From positions 364,181 through 387,009 of the forward strand of contig BFEA01000666.1 of the NCBI GenBank assembly GCA_003427395.1: DNA of 22,829 nucleotides. Reading direction: 5' to 3'. Below the pieces are notes generated by a model. That model was given only the letters and a program-made list of their open reading frames with translations. It had not been told where the DNA came from and did not search any database. The DNA comes from Chara braunii (taxonomy: Eukaryota; Streptophyta; Charophyceae; Charales; Characeae). Made by a program: the position numbers and the translations under genes. Shown in pieces: positions 17,254-22,829 of the stretch; within the stretch, counting starts at the first letter, position 1; the number at the start of each line of letters is the position of its first letter.

Positions 17254-17362
17254 CCCTGTCAGTGATAGTGGTGCTGATAAGGGCAGTCACCACTAGCACC
17301 CGGGGAGTGGCTCCATCTATTGGTGGGGAGCATCACCTGCTGGAAAACGGGTCCAGCGTCCC
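17254..17362 (-). mobile_element. G-head repeat, copy 10, with hairpin
   Basis: Head on minus 17362-17309 (GGGACGCTGGACCCGTTTTC, ending GGAGCC). Downstream TAGTGGTG (17295-17288) pairs perfectly with CACCACTA (17273-17266) around ACTGCCCTTATCAG. No clear A tail; sequence runs toward the N at 17240. It lies just beyond the 3' end of LINE E. Confidence 0.75.
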
Positions 17363-17399
17363 AAATACAGAACAAAGCATGACTGGTCTGTTGAAATTT

Positions 17400-19090
17400 G
17401 TATACCTCTGGATCTACTGTTCACCAATCTCCAAATTTCAGATAGTAATCTCTACCAACTTTCTCGTTGTCTCTCATCTCAGCTCCTTCCCATTTAACTG
17501 TACCCAATTTCCCTCCTTGAGGGCTTCCAAGCCAGCATCGAGAAAATTCCTTGCTATGTTTTAGAATTTCAGTATGTGAGTTCAAGTGTTGGATTTTTTC
17601 CTTTGTATTTTCTCATTTATTTCTTATCACTGTTTGAGTTTGTTGCTTAATTGTGCCCGTGAATTGTGGAATATCCAGCCTTGCCCCTTCCATTTCAAAG
17701 GTACACCTTCTCTTTCATATTGCCCAAAGCACAACTCTTCTTCCTTGAGTGAACAGGTTGAGAGTGAAATCATTGATTGAGTTTGGAGTCCATGTTTCTA
17801 ACAATATCGCTTTCCAGTCCCCTGGCCATTGGTAGTGAGTACCAAGTTGCCGTCAAATCCGATCCCACCATCTCCAAAGCCATACAGCCTCTGGACATTG
17901 CATGAAGATATGTTCAATAATTTCAGGTGTGGTCTTTGCTGGGAAGGTTGTTCTACAAAACTTGGACCAAGGGAGCGCCTTTCCTTTTTGTTCCAAGGTA
18001 GTCCAGTCTATCAGCTACTACACTCTTCCCCCGAATACAATGCACGGTCATTATAGCCGAATTTGGTCCATCTTTCAGTCTAAATTCAGCTATAATGACC
18101 GTACGTTGTATTCGGGGGAAGACTGTAGTCATTTGTTCGAAGACATCTATGTTCAATTTGCCATTGTCGTGAAGCTACCTTGGGTGGTTTTGAATTAATA
18201 GTTTTAAACCATTTCGCTGGTTTGAGTTCTTCTTTACTCAGATTACGTTGGTTCATCTACCTGGTCATTACTCTATGTTTTAAGTTTATACCAGGTCTTA
18301 ACATTGTATATGTGGACTTAACTGATAGAGTATGAAGTGTTCTCTTGTATTGACGACCATTACCTACCTTTGACGTCCAGACTCAATTAGTAAAGTGAAG
18401 GGCAAAGTGGGAGATAGGAGTGCTGGGCTCGAAGGCTATCCAAGAAGATTTTGGTTTAATAACTAGTCTAATCCTGAAGATAAGCTGGCTGTCCACCTGT
18501 TGAACATCCTTTGTTGGGATAACTGTATCGTCTTGAGCCAGCCTAAATATCGAGACTTGAGAGGATAATTTCTTCATTGGAGGTAATTTGTAGGATATTA
18601 CCAATAAAGTGGAATTGACTTAAGATGGCTACCCGATCTCCTTCTTCAAATTTTGGGCCTTTCCTGAGGAGACGAATCCAGTCCAAGGGAATTAGTTCAA
18701 TAATTTTTTACAAGGAGTCCTCCAAATGATGGCAATACCTTAGTCGATTGTGCAACTCACTGGGCAAGATCCATTCCTTAGCATCCTCCCTCCAAATTCG
18801 AAAGACCCCCCTTTTAACCCAACCTCTCCATGACGTTTCCATACAATGCAGCATATATCCTTGTGAATCCCTAATCCAACGATTGCTAAAGAGGGGTTGT
18901 TGACACACTTCCTCCCATCGTGTTGGTGCCACCTTGTCTGGCAAAGGTAATTTCCTCCATGTTCTCAGCAATGTAGGCCAGAAGGGATCCTTTCGTAAGT
19001 CAAGCCTTGTTGCATGACGGTGTGAACCTAGTGAGTTTTCTCTCTCTCCTGAGCATTTTCTAGAGATAGACCATGATCTATTGCACAATT
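17400..19090 (-). mobile_element. LINE fragment E with a foldback insertion
   Basis: Reading on minus: PFWPTLLRTWRKLPLPDK and QPLFSNRWIRDSQG near 18960-18860, then SWRGWVKRG, SWIAFEPSTPI (near 18440), KPAKWF, IEHRCLRTND (near 18140), an inserted palindrome at 18017-18129, then LIDWTTLEQKGKALPWSKFC, the zinc-knuckle signature IIEHIFMQCPEAVWLW (near 17900), WKAILLETW, VVLWAI and the tail TVKWEGAEM ... YYLKFGDW (near 17420). Same order as LINE A and B, with many stops and frameshifts. The 5' end near 19090 abuts G-head copy 11. Confidence 0.87.
18017..18129. mobile_element. Foldback (MITE-like) element B inside LINE E
   Basis: Arms 18017-18064 and 18082-18129 are near-perfect inverted repeats (core TTCCCCCGAATACAA ... 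CGGTCATTATAGC) with a 17-nt spacer. The flanking LINE codons IEHRCLRTND and LIDWTTLEQ are contiguous in other family members, so the palindrome was inserted after the LINE. TA occurs at both edges, compatible with a TA target duplication as in Tc1/mariner MITEs, but a 3-bp site is not excluded. Confidence 0.8.
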
Positions 19091-19142
19091 CTATCCAGGA
19101 GGCGGTGAGAGAGCCGCGTAGATTGAGGGTTGCAGTTGGGAT

Positions 19143-19197
19143 GGTTCCAATCTATTGGTGGGGAGCTGCGCCTGCTGGAAAATGGGTCCAGCATCCC
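19143..19197 (-). mobile_element. G-head repeat, copy 11
   Basis: Head on minus: GGGATGCTGGACCCATTTTC, CAGCAGGCGCAGCTCCCCAC, ending TTGGAACC. No conserved-loop hairpin or A tail follows. It abuts the truncated 5' end of LINE E. Confidence 0.7.
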
Positions 19198-19199
19198 TG

Positions 19200-20139
19200 G
19201 TGTTACGTGAAGTAGTTCAGACATGCTGTATTGCTATACAGGCCGATTTATCAGTCAAGAAGATCTGCAAGAGATTATTGAGAGCCTGGGAGGGAGCCAG
19301 TCTCTTCAACTTGTCTGAAGCCCTGAGGGCGGGAATGGGTCCAATAAGTCGGTGGCTGACTTCATTGGGAAACTAGCATCAAAGTAACTTAGTCCAATCA
19401 GCCAATCGCAGATGAACCTCATGAGGTGTTGAGACCTCCCCCTCCACCCTTCCAAGCTCCCTGGACTGTGGGTTGTTCAGTCATTTGTCATAGAATTCTT
19501 TGATTGCCTCCTGTTTTTTTGTTTGTGTCACTCATATTTATTATTTATTATTTTTATTTTTTATTTTTTTTTGTCAGTCAGATTTTTTATGTTATTTTTT
19601 ATTATTATTATTTTTGTCACTCAGATTTCTTGATTCTGCCCAGCAGCACTAGCAGTTCCTTAGTACGGGATGTTTGGGTGTCAGGAGATACTGCACCTTA
19701 CCGCAGGGCCGGAACGGGCTCCAGGAATATACGAGGGAACGGAAGATCCCCAGCTCTCTGCCATCAAAAACACGATAATAGTAATACAACGTAACACTGT
19801 GCACCCTCACGAAGACCTGTAGTAGCATGTTCATACCTAGCTCCCGAAGTCCCCGTGCAATCGGGCTTCAACCAGGGCTGAGCAGGGGGCTAGGTCTCTC
19901 TGCCTAGCCCGGGTGCCTGCAACTTCTGTCTGGTCAGGTCACCCTGCCAATACAGCAATGGGTGATGATCCCGGGTGGTTAACACTAGGGTAGGACAGGG
20001 GGGGTAGGGGTGCGCGAGGGCAAAAAATGATAAGAGGAAGGGTGGGTGGGGTCTTCAGAGGGATTCAGCTGGATCACCGAGTGGCCGAGTACTGTGGATA
20101 GCTGTCATTGGTCTAGTATCCCACCTCTACAACAACCTC

Positions 20140-20142
<3 letters not shown>
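19200..20142. other. Unassigned sequence
   Basis: Contains a T-rich stretch at 19520-19615 and the perfect 8-bp hairpin GGGCTAGG/CCTAGCCC (19887-19894 with 19903-19910). The part before the A tract at 20143 could be another A-tailed element, but I found no partner copy or promoter box. Confidence 0.45.

Positions 20143-20196
<54 letters not shown>
20143..20196 (+). repeat. Poly(A) tract, 54 nt
   Basis: Uninterrupted A run, probably the tail of a plus-strand retroposon that inserted at, or truncates, the 3' end of minus-strand LINE F. Confidence 0.75.
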
Positions 20197-20198
<2 letters not shown>

Positions 20199-20199
20199 A

Positions 20200-20870
20200 G
20201 CACTTGCCTTTCTCCCAACATGGATGTGGACGTCTTCCCATTCGTGTGTGCATCTTTATGTACAAACTCCCCAGAGATGGGAGTATGGGCTTCCTCCCCA
20301 TCCAATACCAGTTATCAGCAAATCTTGTCCCTCTGAGATTCTGGTCGAGTATGGGCTTCCAGTCCCATGGCCAGTTTGTCTCCCCCGTGAGCGATCTCAT
20401 CTCCAGACTCTGTCTCACCACCGCCATGGTAGCACCACCCTTGGGCAGGAGAGCAAGCAGTTCTCTTGGTCTCTCTATTCCTTCTGTGTGGGAAGTTTCA
20501 CAGGAAGTTTCACAGGAAGTTTCACCGTAAGTTCCACAGAAAGTTCTTGCACCGTGGCAAGAGCTGCCCTTTCTGTTCTAGGTGGGTGTGGTCTGTAAGC
20601 CAATCTGTTGTCGGCAGGCATCTGTGGGTGATCTTCCAGCAACTGATTTAAATTAGCAGGTTTTGGTTTTGTAATCAGTAAAGAGTTTTATCGGTTGCAG
20701 ATCATATCTGCCTAAGTTTAGGTGACTAGCCCATCATTCCCTGATCCTGTCCTTGATGTCCCTGGATGTCTCTCCAGGGTGGATAGCTCTGTAATATCTG
20801 GATACAGATTTGGCCGTGAGCTCTGGCCATAGGTGCGAGGTGTCGCTATTACTTGTTTCAGTCTGGGATA
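20200..20870 (-). mobile_element. LINE fragment F, zinc-knuckle region
   Basis: On minus: DIKDRIRE and ASHLNLGRYDLQPIKLF (near 20760-20690), ITHRCLPTTDWLTDHTHLEQ (near 20640-20560), a decayed knuckle at 20548-20491 occupied by 12-bp tandem repeats, then TNWPWDWKPILDQN (near 20370). Order and residues match LINE A (RINLKDRIVDRWAKHL, HRCLPTNAWLIDHSNLEQ). Both ends are truncated, and no EHIFxQC signature is left. Confidence 0.8.
20491..20548 (+). repeat. 12-bp tandem repeats within LINE F
   Basis: GGAAGTTTCACA at 20491 and 20503, then GGAAGTTTCACC, GTAAGTTCCACA and a partial unit. The expansion lies where the second cysteine pair of the LINE zinc knuckle should be encoded. Confidence 0.85.
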
Positions 20871-20911
20871 ATTTCCATTCCAGTGGGTCCGGTGGGAGGT
20901 CTTCTATTCTT

Positions 20912-21270
20912 TTTTTTCTTTTTCTTTCTTTCTTCTTTTAAAAAGCTGTCTTTCTCCTCATAGGGGGGACAGCTTTGTATTTTTTTTGCGCATATATGGA
21001 CCACTTGGCAGGGGACATGGACCTTCTTCCGTACTCTCCTCTGTACAGGGAGCAGTACCCAGGCTCCTAACACCTGGCGCAGGCTGGAAAGCCTGCAACA
21101 ATTTCCACAACTAGCCAGAGGAGAGGCACAAACCAACTATCTCTGCTGGTGAACCCGAAGCGGAGCACAGGGGGACGCGGGGGGACCGATTCCACGATGT
21201 GGGGAATCGAACCCACGACCTCCTGAATGGCACTTACGTGCTCAACCAACCAAGCTAGCCCGCTTGGGCT
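20912..21270 (-). mobile_element. tRNA-derived SINE2 with target-site duplication
   Basis: On minus it starts AGCCCAAGCGGGC and carries an A box (TAGCTTGGTTGG, plus 21246-21257) and a B box (GGTTCGATTCC, plus 21203-21213). Body about 190 nt, then a 9-bp hairpin AAAGCTGTC/GACAGCTTT (20942-20950 with 20968-20976) and an A-rich tail with G interruptions. Direct repeats of 17 bp flank it: GGAGGTCTTCTATTCTT (20895-20911) and GGAGGTCTTCTCTTCTT (21271-21287), 16 of 17 identical. This is good evidence of target-primed insertion. The tRNA part shares CATTCAGGAGGTCGTGGGTT with SINE1, but the body is different. Confidence 0.88.
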
Positions 21271-21287
21271 GGAGGTCTTCTCTTCTT

Positions 21288-21916
21288 ATTTGATTCCTAA
21301 AGAGGATTTTCTTTCTCTTCTTTTCCACCACCCCTAACCTCCATACCTCCTGCATTTTATTTATTTATTTATTTATTTATTAATTTATCTTTTCCTCCCG
21401 TGGAATCCTGCTTTGTTCTTGAGTGTTGTTGTAGCAGCTGCAGAGGGTGGTCGGTGGCAAAAGAGCAAAGTGGAAACCATGTCAAGTTGGAAGGAGGAAT
21501 GAGATAGTCGAGGAAGCCATTTATCTGATAACGCAAACTGCTCATGGAAAGGGCCGAGCCTCGCTCATGCTTTAAGCAGGCTGCAAGACAGATGGCAGTC
21601 GTAGTTGTTACGGTCCTATCCTAGATAACTGTGCGTTAGTACGTAGCCTCCTGCGCCAGGGTGGGGAGGAGTGTGTGCCCGGCCTTGGATCCGACTCGTA
21701 TGTTGATTCGGACTACCGGTAGTGTTTTGGCGCGGTTTGCACAGGGAAAGCTTTGTTCAAATGGCAAGGAGAGAAGTGGAAACAATGGTTGGTTAGGATG
21801 GCATTGTTTGTCTCTGAGATGCAATGTCCTGGTACAGGGGGGAGGGCTAGGAGTTGTTCGGATTAGGAGGCCAGAATTGCTGATATAGCATAGTCTTCTA
21901 TATATTTTATATACTA
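21288..21916. other. Unassigned sequence with (TTTA)n
   Basis: A (TTTA)n microsatellite lies at about 21355-21382. The rest has no recognised gene or element; the longest frame is 75 codons. Confidence 0.55.
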
Positions 21917-21984
21917 ATCATCATCATCATTAGCATCATCATCATTAGTTTGATTATCTCACAGTTTACATAGAATCACCAGAA

Positions 21985-22020
<36 letters not shown>

Positions 22021-22021
22021 A
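21917..22021. repeat. (ATC)n microsatellite
   Basis: Short (ATC) runs at 21917-21950 and a longer one at about 21988-22020. Confidence 0.9.
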
Positions 22022-22111
22022 TTGCAAGGAAAATGAGCGATAGCGAACTTCACGCCCGACGCTACGTGTTCCTAGAGATGGCACACGGCGGCGATGGTGG
22101 CCTTTTTTGAA

Positions 22112-22351
22112 GTCCTGGCGCTTAGCGCACGCGCAGGAGACCGCAGGCGCTTGACCACACCATCTCACAAGTTGATGTGGCAGGTGGTCTGACTCCCGGT
22201 GGCGTTCAGTTTCTGGGAGTTCCACGTTTTACTCCATTGCCGCTGCGTTGCTGCACGTGGCTTTCAGCCTGAGAGGCGTTGGCTTTGTCGATGTCTGTGG
22301 AGTACAGTGGAGTAAGCCCTAGGTACCCTGAAGTGTGAGTGATTACAGTAA
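22112..22351 (+). repeat. Dispersed repeat R, copy 2
   Basis: Same ordered blocks as 13706-13930: GCGCACGCGC, CTGACTCCCGG, TCTGGGAGTTCC, ACTCCATTGC, CTGTGGAGT, GAAGTGTGAGTG. It is followed by CAT/ATC-rich DNA as at the first copy. Confidence 0.75.
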
Positions 22352-22674
22352 CGGCCGGCCATTGGGGTACTGCTCGCCATCATCCTTGCTCTCACTATCG
22401 CCATCACAACGAGGCTATCAGGGGTGCAGCTCGTCATCAAGCTGATGTTTGTCATCATTATCATCGAGGTTTGCTAGCATCATCATCATCAGGGTGGTGC
22501 TCGTCATCATCATCATCATCAGCATTATCAACAGGGCGTGGTTCATCATCATCATCGACATCGTCATCACGATAATGCTTCGTCATCATCACCAGGGTGC
22601 CGCTCGTCACCACCATCATCATCATCAGGGTACTATCATCAAAGGTGCTCGTCATCAACACCATCATTTGCGTT

Positions 22675-22721
<47 letters not shown>

Positions 22722-22829
22722 TTGGCTATCATTCAAGGTGCTCGTCATCAATACCATCATCATCCTTTTGTCATCATAGGGCGTTGTGCGTCATCATCAT
22801 CATCATCATCATCATCAAATTATCATCAT
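22352..22829. repeat. Compound CAT/ATC microsatellite
   Basis: (ATC)n runs, the longest at about 22675-22720, are interspersed with recurring GGTGCTCGTCATCA phrases (near 22490, 22645, 22737). It runs off the end of the window. Open frames rich in Met, Ile or Ser are repeat translations. Confidence 0.9.

Noticed and set aside
19840-20142. 7SL-like RNA before the A54 tract
   Set aside because: Some hairpins and a GGTCAGGTCACC phrase are suggestive, but I could not align it with any 7SL domain with confidence.
21917-22829. CRISPR-like array
   Set aside because: The repeats are trinucleotide microsatellites with no regular repeat-spacer structure, in eukaryotic DNA.

Overview
The window is repeat-dense nuclear DNA from a eukaryote, and I found no intact protein-coding gene in it. 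The best guess for the source is a streptophyte green alga or early land plant; a charophyte such as Chara is possible but unproven. Two observations support this. Six decayed LINE fragments carry the zf-RVT type zinc knuckle that is common in plant L1-like elements. A U2 snRNA-derived fragment has a second hairpin that, from memory, looks more like plant than animal U2. Short A-tailed repeats, long A/T homopolymers and microsatellites fill the rest.

Layout: 1-620 is a GC-rich minisatellite. 621-2807 is mostly unassigned, with two copies of a short hairpin-rich repeat (called the G-head family here) and a foldback element. 2808-3770 holds short A-tailed repeats, an assembly artefact with a sequencing adapter, and G-head copy 3. 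3850-11265 is a LINE graveyard: fragments A and B on plus, C and D on minus, with D split and flanked by G-head copies. 11500-12781 holds the U2-derived fragment, a second adapter and tRNA-derived SINEs. 13368-13625 is another short A-tailed repeat. 13706-14740 and 22112-22829 are two copies of one unit, each followed by CAT/ATC-rich DNA. 15713-17362 has a triplicated sequence and five G-head copies. 17400-19090 is LINE E, carrying a small foldback insertion. 20200-20870 is LINE F. 20895-21287 is a tRNA-derived SINE with clear target-site duplications.

Two results matter most. (1) The G-head family, at least eleven copies in 22.8 kb, combines a conserved ~54-bp head able to form two hairpins, a downstream hairpin whose stem sequence differs between copies while pairing is kept, an A tail, and in several copies an upstream imperfect palindrome. 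I do not recognise it. (2) Two exact Nextera mate-pair junction adapters remain in the sequence. The first joins sequence matching positions about 9.4 kb apart in the order a circularised mate-pair fragment would give, so about 370 bp near 2909-3280 is probably not genomic at that place.

The elements do not form a pathway. The plausible link is parasitic: LINE reverse transcriptase of the A-F family, or a relative, could have mobilised the A-tailed short repeats, which then inserted into one another and into dead LINE copies.
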